Shown piece after piece: positions 20,280-32,419 of a stretch of 64,000 nt of DNA. This stretch comes from Cryptomeria japonica. Lineage: Eukaryota > Streptophyta > Pinopsida > Cupressales > Cupressaceae. Each line of letters opens with the position of its first letter. Positions within the stretch are counted from its first letter, which is position 1. The notes under the pieces were generated by a model, which saw only the letters and a list, made by a program, of their open reading frames with translations, was not told the DNA's origin and did not search any database. The stretch spans positions 910,289,009-910,353,008 of the forward strand of contig NC_081414.1 of NCBI RefSeq assembly GCF_030272615.1, written 5' to 3'. The position numbers and the translations under genes were made by a program.

Positions 20280-21836
20280 TGATCGGGAGGGGTTCTCATA
20301 GAGACTCTCACCTTGCTCAATAGGAAGTCAAGTGATATATTAGTGGGATTCTTTCACTCTACACTAGTCATTCAACAAACCAAAACACACAAACTCTCTA
20401 GGAATGCTCCCTATCAAATTGTGCTCAATGGTTGCTCAAGCATAGTTGAGATTCACAAGGGTAAATCTAACCTCGAACCAAGAAATCTTCTAACATATAC
20501 TTGCAGGGGTTGTAGTAGGTATTCTTAAGGTATTTCCATGTCAATCAACTATTTTTACAATTGGCTTTCCTTCATTTCTTCATCGCTCCCTCTTTCTCCT
20601 ATTTTCTAGGCCTAGTAGCCCTAGAGCCCCAATTAGCCATACCTAACTAGTTTTTGGGGAATTGCTCAAAATCACTCAAAGACCCTGGAAAACTCTTTTG
20701 TGATCTGAATACCCTTTTGGATGAACTTTTGAATCTATTAGGTGAGAAAGTTTGGTCTGTCCATACAGGTACGGAACCCAAAAAATGGCATTTTTTAAGG
20801 GTTTTGGGACTTTTTTGTCTTCTTCAAAGGGTTTATTGTCTTCCCTACTCTATCACACCTCCAACCTTACACATAGGCTCTATCACACCTTACTTACTCA
20901 TGCCAAAAACTTGGCATCTTCATAATTGATCATCCCTACAAGCACATGCAACTTTTCAATCATTTTCCTAACCAAGTTATGACTGAGTTTGCCTAGGAAA
21001 TGATGCCAAATTGCCTTTCAATGACTTCCAGGACAAAACAAAACTTATTTACATTGTAAAAGGGTTCCATGGCTCGATTACCAAGGTTTATTGAGCAAAC
21101 TAAAGGAATTTCAAGTTGGAACCATAATTGGGCTCTTAAACCCTTGCTCAGGTCGAGAGCAATACAAAATCACTAAAAAACTTTAAATCTGCACTAAAAC
21201 TATTAAAAACACCTTATGATCACTAAAATTACATGTAAAAATCAATCATGAAAGAACATTAGTGCAATCAATCCATTAAGTACGGACATCTACTCAAAAC
21301 TTGAAAAAAATGCAAGGTAAAATTTGGAAAATCTCTTCACAATCTATTCAAACGTGCTCAAGAATTTTTCCAACTTGTTTACATTCCTACTCAGAGCATT
21401 TTATATTCCACCTAAATCCTAACCAAATCTTAATTAATTTCCTAACCACCAATGTGCTCAAAGATGCAAAAAGTTGCTCAAAAGTTGCAAAATGTTGTCA
21501 AGCAATAATGACAACTTTTGCCAAAATGTGCATTTTTATACTTCATGTATTGCCACTAATCCTAAACCTCCTAGAATGACTTAAAAAAACTAAAATGACA
21601 TGTCTAAATTCCAAATGAGGTGTTACAAGACCTTTTACACCAAAATGCAAGTTTATGCCAGGGCTCATAAGCCAAATTTGAGTAAATACATGATCTAGTT
21701 GACATTCATCCTCCAAATGCATATCCAACACACAAGTGGACCTATGAGTAGTCCATTATTCACAAACCGAAACCAAAATAAAGACTAACACACCAAAATC
21801 TAGAAAATGCACTCAAAACTAGGTTCTCCTACACCA
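20280..21836 (-). repeat. 5' LTR of the chromovirus element
   Basis: 1557 bases, bounded by TG/CA (- strand start TGGTGTAGG at 21836, end at 20280 next to the primer site). It matches the left LTR over about 1.48 kb. Confidence 0.88.
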
Positions 21837-21870
21837 TCTGAGGTGAGTTATTGTTCTTTATTTGCGTCGA

Positions 21871-22705
21871 CCCCGGAACTCCAGAACCTCGGAGTCCTGA
21901 GGTCCTGTTTAAGGTGTTTGTATAGATGAGGTTCGAGGAGGTATAAATAGGAAGAATGAACCTTTTAAAGCTCATTTGTGCATTCAACTTTCCAGACCTC
22001 TTCCCTTCGACCTCTAGACTCTGTGCCTTTGTCCTTCCAAGCTCCTTTTGCATTCTTGGGCGATTTTTCTCACCAGGTTGGTGAGTTTTCTTGCTCTCTT
22101 ATTTTTTTCTAGATTAGATCTTCTAGTCTTGCATTTTTCTTGTTTTTTTTCTTGTTTTTCATTTTTTGTCTTTGTCTCCTCTTGTGCCCTAGTTTTACCC
22201 CAAAACCTCAGAGTTCTGGGTTATTTGCTCTTCCCAATCCCCGAACCCCAAAGTTTCGAGGTTGGTCTTGTGCCTGATATACAATGAACCCGAAACCCCG
22301 GGGTTTCGAATTACCCTTTTTTTTAAGAAGTGAGACCAATGAGCCCGGAACCCCAAAATATAAGAGTTCCAAATTGACCTTTTGATTTTCCACAAACCCC
22401 GGAACCCCGGAGTTCCGAGGTCCACTCTTTTGAGCCTGTCCTATTTAAAACCTTTTTGGTATCAATTGCACGCAACCCGGGACCCCGAAGTTCTGAAGTG
22501 AGCCTCATATCTCAAGCTCGGAACCCCAGAGTTCTGGACTAATTTCCAATAGATCAAGCCCAGAGTTCTGGACCTCATCCAATATACCCAACCGAGAACC
22601 CTAGACTTCTGGGCTCTTTTGTTTGAAAACTTAGCAACCCCGGAACCCCGGAGTTCCGAGGTCATTTTTCTAAAAGAGAGCTATCTACCCCGGAGTCCCA
22701 AGGTG
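21871..22705 (+). repeat. Dispersed array of about 12 GC-rich hairpin motifs
   Basis: Diverged copies of CCCCGGAACCCCGGAGTTCC, usually followed by GAGGTC, start near 21871, 22198, 22239, 22287, 22341, 22395, 22474, 22516, 22557, 22591, 22636 and 22687. The copies at 22395 and 22636 are practically identical. The core can fold as CGGAAC-CCCGGA-GTTCCG. The later copies are spaced about 35-80 bases apart in otherwise AT-rich sequence. They lie downstream of the TATA box and so would be in the RNA leader. Confidence 0.85.
21942..21950 (+). promoter_or_regulatory. TATA box of the hairpin-leader unit
   Basis: TATAAATAG, inside GAGGTATAAATAGGAAG, is followed about 30 bases later by a CTTTTAAAGCTCATTTG stretch and then by pyrimidine-rich leader. 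It is well placed to drive the downstream ORF. Confidence 0.55.
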
Positions 22706-23924
22706 GATGAAGTTTTTCATGTTTTGTACAAGGGATTAACACGTGTATCCTTCTTGCAGATTCAAGTGATTAAATGGACCCAACATCCAGCAAGAGGGGA
22801 AAGAACATTGACCGGCTTCCCGCAACCATAAAATATCAATATCAGGGACAAGTTTATGTCTCAAAACTAGATGATCAAATCAAATGGGCTACAGATACCG
22901 AGGTTGGACACGTTGAGATCAAAGACATTAAGACTCAGTTGGATAAACCAAGGTTGGAAGCCCCACTGAGAAGGATAAGGAGATCAGGCCTAGTGGAGGC
23001 TACCATCTTCCCACAGTCTATACAGGCTCCAGAGTTCATTATGACAATTGCCCAATTCTATGACCCTGATACCCAAAAATGCACAGACACACAAGGAAAA
23101 ATAGTAATAGATCTATCGCCGGATATGTTGGGATTTGTGTTTAGCATCCCCACCAAAGATGAGATATTCCTCTCAACTAAATAGGAAGCCCTCAGTGTAT
23201 GGAACAACAATGTGACCTTAAACAAGAGGCACGTGAATAAAAATTGGCTAGAAGAGGAGAGGAAAACAAGCTTAAAGGCTATGGATATACTGAGGGTAGA
23301 CTTCAAAGAGCCTCAGAGGGACCTTATCATCATGTTGAGAAGGGCCTTTGGCAAGCCCGATTGTAGACACTTTCATCCTTGGATGTTTCAACTCATGGCC
23401 ACCATCCTCGTAACGAAACAATACTTCAATTGGGCCCAGATCCTTTCTGACAATATATGCAGATAGATGAAGGACGTCCACCAGACCAAGATGTATGTTA
23501 GGAAATAGGAAATCATCACAAGCATTATAAACATACTAATCTAGCTCAATCACGAAAGCAAAACTGCAATGATCTATCCTAAACAACACTTAATAGAGAC
23601 ATGAAATAAAAACATTCAAAAGCAAAGATTATGCAAACCAAAGATGTGATTTGAATGCTCCTTCATGCGGCTCCATTGTTCTTCTTTCCTCTTCAAGTGG
23701 TTTGGTTGTGGATCTTACCTACAAGTGCACATACATGATTGAAAGCAAGATTGACATTGATTATTGATCAAGAGTACTAGAAGCGTAAATTCGATAGTCT
23801 GGTTAAGGATTGGGGCTTTGATTGAAGAAATTCATCCAATTTATAGAAGAATTGGAGAGATGAACAAATTAGCATGATAGTGATTCGAATGGAAATTCAA
23901 ATCAAGAATAGCAAAATTATGACA

Positions 23925-24070
23925 TGTCTATGACAAATTGCTATGCAAGGATTTATGACAATTTATGACAAATTCTATGTCAAGAATTTATGACAAATTT
24001 CTATGTCAAGAATTGATTGATTGTCAATTATGACAAATTATGACAAATTATGACAAATTTCTATGTCATT
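23925..24070. repeat. TATGACAAATT short-repeat cluster in the solo LTR
   Basis: TATGACAAATT and CTATGTCAAGAATT alternate imperfectly about eight times. Confidence 0.7.
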
Positions 24071-24479
24071 CCCATGAAATTAGGAGAGAAATAGGAGGAA
24101 TTTGAAATTAAGAATTTTGAAAAATTAGAAAATTAGAAAATAGGAATTAGGAAAATTAGGAATTAATAAATTGATGAAAATTAGAAATTAGGTAAATTAA
24201 TTAATATTTGTCATTTATTAATTAATTCACAAAGAGGAATAATTAGCCAATTAAATGAACATTTAATTGTAATGAGAAAACTTAGGATAAATAAATAATT
24301 TATTAATCCTAGAGGAAGAAATGACAAACCAAGTTAAATGTTGAAATCACAAAACCCTAGAAGATGAATTAGGTCTTGATGAAAGATAATTGACTCGATC
24401 ATGATTTGATTTTGGATTGATAAATGACCAATGTGATAAATGATTTGACTGATAAATGCGCCAATTGACGAGGAACAAT

Positions 24480-24775
24480 GACAAATTGATCCAAATTGAC
24501 ACGATTGAGAAGGACGACGATCGATGACAAATCGATCGCAAAATGACAAGATTGACAAGAGGACAAGAATCGATGACAAAATAGATTGCAAAATGACAAT
24601 ATTGAAAATGACCACGATCAATGACGAATCGATCGCAAAATGACAAGATCGAATATGACAACGACCGATGACAAATCAATCGTTAAAACGACAGGATTGA
24701 TGATAAATCGACAAGATTGATAAGAGTACAACGATCGATGACAAATCGATCGCAAGATTGACAGGAGGACAAAAC
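24480..24775. repeat. Minisatellite-like GATGACAAATCGATCG repeats in the solo LTR
   Basis: About six diverged units of roughly 45-60 bases are each built from GATGACAAATCGATCG, CAAAATGACAAGATTG and a GACAACGA stretch. ATCGAT palindromes recur throughout. The array lies in what would be the U3 part if the LTR is on the - strand. Confidence 0.75.
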
Positions 24776-27700
24776 CCTAATTAGGATTGACGATGTCCAA
24801 AATGATGACAAATAAGCATGCACATTGAAGCAATAGGATCATGACTGGATAGTGTTGTTGACAAGACCAAATTCAAGAGCGAGATAAATGAAGAACGTAG
24901 AAGAATGACTCGATGTTCGCAAATGATAAAAACCAAGTACGAATCATAGGAGAAATGTTAATGCGATGCAAAAACCTAAAATGAGGCAATGCGCAAATGT
25001 TAAAGTATGACTCCGCAAGCGTTGACCATTTTTAGGTGTCTACACAAGAAATTATTTTTCATCTCCTATGTCATCTAGGTGGTTGCAAGGGCAGGTAAGT
25101 TTCCAGGCCTACAGGTGGAAGGTCAGCTTGGAAATGAAGAAGGCTAAAAGAAGGTCTGGGAATATTATTCCCAACTCCTCCTCACTAACGCAAAGGCGCA
25201 TTTCAAAAGGATTAATGATGCCTTCCTCTTCCTCGTAACCATAAAGTTAACTAGGGACACAAGATACAAGATAAGCCTAGAGGCCATGGCCATCATCCAA
25301 GAATGGGCATGTTGGTTTATACAAAACCAACTCTCCACCTATATCAGGGTCAATGGGTTTATAGGAAACCCAATGCTGCTACCTAGCTACTACAATGATC
25401 AAATCATCCTATTAGAGTACGTTAGGCAGCTACTAGGCCTGCAATTCCTCTTGTCATCCAAACATAAAATGGGGATTGCTTTTTCAGTTTCCATTTGGTA
25501 CTTCTCTTGCTCAAAGATACAGGTAGCAAAGATGGCAGAGCAAGAGCTCCAAGACTTGAACCTAAAGGAGTTCAATTATGCTAGGGAATTTTATGATCCC
25601 TATGGGAAGCTTAAGCAAACTATGCCTAAATCATATGAGGGGTATAATCCCAGACTGGAGGAATTTTGGGTAAACCTCGAAGATAGTTTTGAAGTGAGGG
25701 AGAAGAATTACAATAGATTATCTATACCCCAAATAAGGGATTTTGAAATTGAAACTAATCTCCATAAAGACCTGAGGGATGATGGAGACTTGCTTGATGT
25801 TGCATACAAAGAGAAGGAAATTGATAAAAAGGCTCTCTCCCCTATAAGGTGGTCCTCACATGAAGATATTAATATAGACAAAGTCTCCCAAGCGGCCATT
25901 AATAGGACCAAATAGTGGCTCAATTTAAGGGTTAGGTCGAGTGCTTCAAAGGGGAAGCAGAAATAGTCCACCTCAAGGGTGCCCCTATCAAGGGGTTATA
26001 AGGAATATGCTTGCAAGACAAGATCGAGCTCAAGGAAAAATACATCCACTGACCCAGATGATGCAGTTGGGCCTAAAGATAACACTGATGACTTAATGGT
26101 AAAGCTTCATGTGCAGATGAGAAAATCTGAATTATTGAAGAAGGATGGAGACCAAGGAGTAACAGATGGATTAGGAGTTGTGCCACTTGCTGAAGTTCTT
26201 CCACCAAGGATAGATATAGGACAGAGTGTAGGAGAAGGTACTCAGGAGCAAGAAGAAGAAACAAAAATAGATGAAGATGTGCCCACTCATCTCTCTCCAA
26301 CAGCTGCAGCAAAGGTCCCAGTTACCAATGCCCCTATGACACCACCAGTTGATACAACCATAGTGTCGCCCAGGACACCGGCATTTAGGCCTACCACCAA
26401 AAATGTAATTATCAGAAATATTGAATCGAACTATGAAGAGGAAGAGGAACAGCCTAGGGAACAACAGTCACTTGGAGGGGAGAAAGAACCAAGTGAGGCA
26501 AAAGATTTGTTGAATGAAAGATTAGTTTTAATCCCTTAAGACCAAGAAGACCTCCTTAAGGATATAACTAATGAGAAAGGTATGACAAAAGCAAGTAAGG
26601 AGGGGAGGACATTCAGAGAAGAGGTCGGTGATAAGTTGGGAGAGTTGCATAAGCAATAGCAGCTGAATGTTAATATTGCTCTCCAAACTAATCTGGCCCA
26701 CCAAGTTGCTTCGCCTCAAGATCCTAAACAAACAGAAGAAAAAGAGAAGGATGAAGCAGAAGAACATGCAGATGTCCATATTATAACTATTGACATAGTG
26801 TCACATAAAGGTGACAAGGATAAAAATTTACCAAAGTGGCTCAAATTCACTTTCGAAAAGAAGAAAGGTCAAGAAACCTAAGGTTGTACATCATTTGTCA
26901 AGAACAGGTTCTGGTGAAGTGGTTGTGGATGTGGTAGTTCCACTTCACACAGAGGGTTAAGCCTCCCCAAAATACCAAGTATCTTAAGTAAAATTGGGCA
27001 AGCAAACAAAGTGGGGGGAGTTGGATACTTTGGAACTAGTCACCAGTGTCGTCAGGGCACGAATAGATAATGAACATGCCTCTCATGCTGAGGTAAAGGC
27101 ACAATTGGAGCAATACAAATAGTTGTTGATAGAGACGGGCAAGCCATTAGATGCTTGCAGGAATGATAATCTACCATCAACCTCATCACTCCTAGAGGGA
27201 GAGGTAAAAGCATTAATGAAGGTAAGATAGGTAGCCATTGTAGCCAAATCATGGGCTCAAATAAATGTTGCCAAGATTAGATTATTTTTGTAGGATACCA
27301 TGAATGTATACCAGGAGGTAGTGCAAGCAGGTGGAACATTAGCTTCTTGTTCTACGCAATGGGAATGAAAACTTAATATTTTTGATAAACAATTCTGAAT
27401 TTTGAATAAAGTTTTGCATTTAGAAGAAGAGGTAATAATGGAGGAGGACCTCTTAGGAGGAGATAGCTGTAAGAACTTGCAGTCTTTCGTATACATTTTA
27501 GAACTGAAGATTGAAATGCTTTAGTAGTATGTGAAGGATGTGGCAGAAATATGAGTCCCTCTCCTTAGGGAAATTTTGAAATATGATAATTTTGTAAAAC
27601 ATTTGCTCAGAGCCTTTGGGCTGGGGTTAACCAGTATAGGGATCATGGAGGAAAAGCAGGTATTAACTCAATGGGATGCACTTGAGGCTTAGAATCTAGG

Positions 27701-27919
27701 ACCCCCAGCTCATTTCAACATAGAATTTATGGATAGATACACTTACCTAATTACCCAATGTCAAGAAGTGGTAGAAACGATAGGGGAATTAGAGAAGAAA
27801 AAGAAGCATGCAGAGGAATTTTTGAAGAAGTTCAAGTTCAGAATCAAGCATGTGGTTGATCCTCATGTTGAAGAAGTTGCATGCATTATTAATAATTATA
27901 AATCCTATATTAAGAAGTG

Positions 27920-28940
27920 AAAGATGAACACATAGCTGCTAAAGATAGCAAGACCTTTTGCATGACTTCCAATTTTGTACTTCAGCTGCAACACCAACTC
28001 ATGTTCTAGTTTTGAGAAAAATTATGCATGATTACGAAAGTCTAGCTCACACAACATGCTCTTCGTAGTGCTCATTGAACCTCTATTTTGTAGTAGTTAA
28101 CTAGAGTCTAGAGGCAGAAACTTGCAAGTTAACTGCGACTCCTAGTTTTGAGTTCTTAATTTAGATTAGGTTTATTTCCTAGAAAGTAGGGTATAAAACT
28201 CTATAAATTGGGAATTTTGATTCATTTGTAAGGGTCCACGAATTGATGATTTGAGGTCCAATTAGAGGTTCCATTTAGAGGGTCCCCAAATTGATTATTT
28301 GTGGCCCACTTAGAAGCTTTTAGGATATTCTTTCAGGATATGATAAACTTCAGTTATTCTTTATTCTTTGAAATAAATACAAGAAGCAGCTTGTAGATTT
28401 CCTGATCTACATTTATATTCTGCAAAATTGTTCTGTGTAATCTGGTAATGTCTATTATTTGGAATTAGCAATGTGGTTTGATCTTTTATTTATTGCTTTA
28501 TGAATTATATTGCACACGTAAGTAGTGTATGAGAATTATTGTGGTAGACAATATTATTGGTGATTTTATTTCCATAAGTCTATGAAATTGATGAATGCTA
28601 ATTTGGATAATATCTGATAATTTTGGATTCCAGGGACCTAATTGAGTAATTTGTTAAGTTGCTATTGAATTGGTTTCATTGTTGTTTTCTTGTTTCCTTT
28701 ATCCTTCACAATTTTATTTTCTAGAAGAATCTTAAATCATAAAATACAAAAAAAAAAGAGGAAGTTAAGCCATTAACGATCAATGGGATTTAGTTTCAGC
28801 CAGCAGGCCCCCTTAACAGGTACAACCACATCCACCATTGGGCTTCCCATCACCGTCGTGACCCGACTATAGAGACCTTGGAGTAGTTAGTTTTCCTAAA
28901 CTTATTGCTTTTCAAGAGAGGTGGTGAGTGTTCACATTGG
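27920..28940. other. Noncoding tail after the unknown ORF
   Basis: No gene is recognisable. Two TATA-like stretches occur at 28192-28198 and 28202-28209 (GTATAAAACTCTATAAATT), an AATAAA at about 28373 and a 10-base A run near 28747. This may be the 3' untranslated or LTR-like end of the preceding unit, but without a second copy the boundary cannot be set. Confidence 0.35.
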
Positions 28941-29321
28941 CTACCTGATTGTTGGCGGGTGTGTCAAAACAGTTGTCAACAAGTACAATTTTAGGACGCT
29001 ACACATTGAAATTTGATGAGTACCTAATTTGAGTATGAAACCTATTGGACACATATTTGTTCTGGATCTAAGGGGAAACATTTTAACTAGGGTTCCTTGC
29101 TTCATTAATGACCTCTTGTCTACCAACTTCATTTTGTTTCAACTCTCGGTTGTCTTCTGCTAGGTTCTTGCCAATGAGGTTAGGCACTTGATTTGTTGTG
29201 CTACTTTCCTTTGTCCGATTTAGTTCTTCTTCTACCATCTTTTCCCAACTTTTATCTTCCACTTGATATTCAGATTTATTACAATAGAAAGAGCATCCAT
29301 AGTCATATCTACATCCTCGGT

Positions 29322-29669
29322 CTAATTACAAACTTGTGCAAATAAACAAATATCTAAATTACTTTCCTTTACATAGTAAAAATTTTCATTAGTTCTTGCA
29401 CCTTCTGCGACTAATCTTTCAAAGTTTCCCTTTCTAATTTTACATCCAGTCCCATGAAATATGACCTTATGCCCTTTTCTACACATTTGACTCACACATA
29501 ATAGGTTATTCCTCAAAATTTTAACATAATAAACATTATCAGTTTTATGGTTACCATCAATAGAGATGCTTCCTTTTCCACAAATAGGTGCAACTTCCTC
29601 TCCTGCAAACTTGACTAATCCACCATCATATTTTTCAAGGTTAATAAACTTGTCTCTATCACTAGCCAT
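29322..29669 (-). pseudogene. Copia protease/pre-integrase remnant
   Basis: The 115-residue frame has SDRDKFINLEKYDGG, then GKGSISIDG, NVYYVKILRNNLLCVSQ and KGHKVIFHGTGCKI. This is the characteristic run after the Copia protease active site, up to the GAG-pre-integrase domain. It stops before the integrase HHCC site. Confidence 0.8.
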
Positions 29670-29978
29670 ATGATTTGAACATTCAGAATCGATGATTCGT
29701 GCCTTTTATTCCACTTTAGCATGTACAAAAGATTTTTCTTCTGAATTTCCAGACTGTCCATCATTCTTTCCTTCTAAAGTTAGGAACACGTATTCTTCAC
29801 TCAAGTCATCTTCTTCTTCAGATGAGTAGACCTTCATTGAATGAAAAATCCTCTTCTACTTGTATCTGTCATCTATTCTGATATCCATGTTAATCCCTCT
29901 GTAGTTTTCCTTTCCTTTTTTATCATCATTATATCTTCCACCATAATCTTCCTTATACATACATCTAGAAGCATAATG

Positions 29979-30760
29979 TCATATTCCTCCACAACTAAAC
30001 CAATTTAGGCATAACTTACCTCTATACTTGCAAGTTCCTCTTCTCAATCTTCTTACAAATTTTTCTTCAATCTCATCCTTGAATTCTTCATTCTCTTTTG
30101 GTTCTTCTTCGAGCTTCCTTGTGGCTTTGAATGTTGCCCCCTTTCTTTCCTTATTGATGTCATCTAGTTCTGCAATCTCAAAGGCAACAATTAACCTAAG
30201 CAGTCGATTCACAGTGTATTTATTTTGTCATGACTTTCCTCAATGGCGTACTTCTTTGGTTTATAGCTTTTGGGTAATGTTTCCATTATCTTCCTTACAA
30301 ATTCAATTTCTTCTATTGATCCAACAACACTTCTAAGAGAATTTACTATTTCATTTGCTTGATGAATGTAGCCTTCATTGTTTTCATCATCAGACATTCT
30401 CACATTCTTGAACTTGTGCAATAGATTTGTAATATTGGCTTGCCTTGTCTTCTCATCTCCTTCAAATACATTCTTCAACTTGTCTCAAATTTCTTTACAT
30501 GACTTAGCCTCTATATTTTTGTTGAACATTGCATCATTACAACAAGTGACAATGGCAACAATAGCCTTTGCATTACTCTAATATGCTTTGATTTTTATAT
30601 GGAGTTGTAGGACCATTTTGTGGAGTAGTATAACCTTTATTAATGCTTTCCCAAATCTTATTCAACATAGTAGCCAAATGACACTCCATTATTTATCTCC
30701 AATAAGCATTAATTGTGCCATAAAACTTTAAATCCTTGAATGTATAGTCATGTGTCATCT
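29979..30760 (-). pseudogene. Copia Gag remnant
   Basis: 30209-30478 reads as a Copia Gag core (EGDEKTRQANITNLLHKF, then ETLPKSYKPK). 29979-30212 follows in a different register, with a Lys/Glu-rich linker and a zinc-knuckle relic in which some Cys residues are replaced and a stop interrupts (CLNWFSCGGI, then a stop, then HYASRC). Gag would form the particle and bind RNA. This copy is dead. Confidence 0.7.
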
Positions 30761-30795
30761 TGGATCTTCCTCTTAAGCTTCAAAATAAGAACCTT

Positions 30796-30807
30796 GCTCT
30801 GATACCA
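30796..30807 (-). promoter_or_regulatory. Primer-binding site for initiator Met-tRNA (Copia)
   Basis: TGGTATCAGAGC on the - strand, 5 bases inside the LTR end at 30813. Confidence 0.85.
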
Positions 30808-30812
30808 ATTAT

Positions 30813-32419
30813 TGAACACACCACAATACTAAGAGAAGGGGTGAATTCGTTCAAACCTTCGAACACTTAAATACTAATCTTCAAACCTTAAAACACAAGC
30901 ATATAATCTCAACAATAACAAATTATGAAAGTATGAAGCACAATAAACACATGAACACTAGATTTACATGGAAACCCTAATCAAGGAAAAACCATGGTGA
31001 GAATCAAACACAATATAAATATAATTTGTTACAATGATGTCTCTAGAACATGCTAATTCTAAGTGGACTTGCAGAACTAAGGCGCACAACCTTAGGGTAA
31101 GATACAAAATATTTGCAAGACTAAAACTCACTATTTAAGGGCATGATACAGAAAACTACCAAGAGACTCACTATCTTCCGACAGATAAATGAATAGCTGA
31201 ATTAGAATGAACAAGATCTCTTGATCATGAAATTGATCTTGAACCATTGTTTCAAGCTATCAATATCATTGAAAGCTCTTATGATTCTACAATACAATCT
31301 TTAAACTATATCATGTTGAGATCAAAGCTCTTCACAACACTATTTCACGCATCTCCAATCCCAAATCTACTTGTAGTTCTTTCACACCTTCGGAAAATCA
31401 ATTCACACCTATTCCAAACCCTCACTAATACTTTCACACTCCTTTATGTACACAAGCTTAATCATCAAAACCCTTAACTAGGTCGACAATAGATAGAATA
31501 TACATTATTATATAAATTTAGCCACCCAAACCTAAAATATCAAATGTAGTCCACTCCAAGAGATACAGAGTACCCAAAAACATTATAATACTACATTTCC
31601 AAATTATTCCAACAAACTTGATGCAACCATAACCGGTAAAATTCCTCAAAAGAATCAACTGGATTATGAAACAAGGGAGACACAATGAAAGCAACAAGAA
31701 AACATAACAAATTTACATAAATAAATCATATTAAAGCCATAGAACTTCTGGCAATCATTATATTATCATCAAAGAACATCTGGTAATTAACTAGTTAGAT
31801 GCAGGCTTCATGCCAGATACTATCCAACTGGGACTCTAAGAATCAACTAGATCACAACATGTGAATCTCAATCCTTATTCTAAGTTCTACTTCCTCTGCC
31901 CCTAAAAATGATTACCTAACATCATATTTATACCCATCAGAACACATCTGAGTTGACCTCATAAGATTACATTCACCAATGCAGGAAAATGAAACGTGTA
32001 ATTGGGTTGGCCCTAAGAATTAGATAAATCTTTCTAGAGAATAATAACCAAGTGATACAGTTCAGTAGGAAGGTCGGCCACATGCCAAAGAACATCGGAC
32101 AAGACCCAAAATGAATCCACACACCAAGAATCTTGATGGTAATGAAGGAAAACCAACCGGTAAGCATAAGAACTGCCCTAGGAACCTAGAAACAACCAAT
32201 AGAAACTGATAACTGACTGGAAAAGAACCCAAATCAACTAGAAATATAGAATCAACCACATGAAACCGCTAGGAAACCAAAAAAAGATCTACCACAAAGA
32301 ATAAGCAACTATCGGTGCCAACCGGTAAGAACACAAAAAACTACACAAAGAACAAAACTAAAAGGAAATATTTTTGGTTGATGCAAGATTGCCCATCGAC
32401 TGGGGATGCTCCTGCATCA
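30813..32419 (-). repeat. 5' LTR of the Copia fragment
   Basis: About 1607 bases, with TG at 30813 by the primer site. On the - strand it starts TGATGCAGGAGCATC at 32419. The outer boundary is placed by the TG/CA rule and by similarity of its terminal hairpin to other LTRs in the window, since no second copy exists. Confidence 0.6.

Larger units (their letters stand above)
14154..21836 (-). mobile_element. Decayed Ty3/Gypsy chromovirus-type retrotransposon
   Basis: The element reads right to left: 5' LTR 20280-21836, initiator-Met tRNA primer site 20265-20276, Gag, protease, RT-RNase H, integrase, chromodomain remnant, polypurine tract 15633-15646, 3' LTR 14154-15632. Several in-frame stops and at least two frameshifts break the coding region. 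The LTRs differ at roughly one base in ten by eye, so the insertion is old. The left LTR lacks the last 82 bases present in the right one, so the 3' end is truncated and no target-site duplication can be recognised. Confidence 0.9.
23492..25044 (-). mobile_element. Solo LTR with perfect 5-bp target duplication
   Basis: 1553 bases, bounded by TGTATGTTAGG and GTGTCTACA, and flanked on both sides by CAAGA (23487-23491 and 25045-25049). No primer site, polypurine tract or coding region is inside. The - strand orientation is suggested because TGTAGACACCTAAAAATGG resembles the start of the Tat LTR at 33920/47838 (TGTAATACCCTAAAAATGG). Removing it restores the host ORF's reading frame. Solo LTRs arise by recombination between the two LTRs of a full element. 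Confidence 0.85.
22774..27919 (+). pseudogene. Long unknown protein (globular N-part, acidic linker, coiled coil), split by a solo LTR
   Basis: The frame begins MDPTSSKRGKN, just after a pyrimidine-rich stretch ending in CAG (a possible splice acceptor). It runs to 23491 and, with the solo LTR and one target-site copy removed, continues from 25050 in exactly the same frame to 26539, then in shifted frames to 27919: about 1190 codons. Stops at 23182, 23464, 25076, 25913 and 26537 break it. The N-terminal 400-500 residues look globular (FHPWMFQLMATIL, LLEYVRQLLGLQFLL). The middle is Pro/Thr/Glu-rich and acidic, and the end is a charged coiled coil (ELEKKKKHAEEFLKKF). I do not recognise the family. 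The layout matches ORF2 of the element at 49-57 kb. A Gag-like structural role is possible but unproven. Confidence 0.55.
21837..28070 (+). mobile_element. Pol-less transcription unit with hairpin-repeat leader and long unknown ORF
   Basis: The unit contains a TATA box at 21942, a leader of about 800 bases with about 12 GC-rich hairpin motifs, and then a long, now broken, frame (22774-27919) interrupted by a solo LTR. No RT, integrase, RNase H or transposase motif is visible. The left edge is cut by the chromovirus 5' LTR and no matching right-hand LTR was found, so I cannot prove it is an LTR element. Its protein architecture resembles that of the pol-less elements at 48-57 kb. It could alternatively be a decayed host-like gene family spread by transposition. 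Confidence 0.5.
28941..32419 (-). mobile_element. Ty1/Copia retrotransposon fragment (5' half)
   Basis: Reading right to left: an LTR (30813-32419), an initiator-Met primer site (30796-30807), Gag remnants with a decayed zinc knuckle, and a Copia-type protease/pre-integrase stretch. RT, RNase H and a second LTR are absent, so the 3' half is lost. Bases 28941-29320 carry low-grade coding remnants that I cannot assign. The left limit is approximate. Confidence 0.7.

Noticed and set aside
24334-24679. Three overlapping - strand frames rich in Ser, Ile and Cys
   Set aside because: All read the same GACAA/ATCGAT minisatellite in different phases.
28192-28209. Possible LTR promoter (double TATA)
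   Set aside because: No second copy of the surrounding sequence was found in the window, so an LTR cannot be claimed; mentioned only in the spacer entry.
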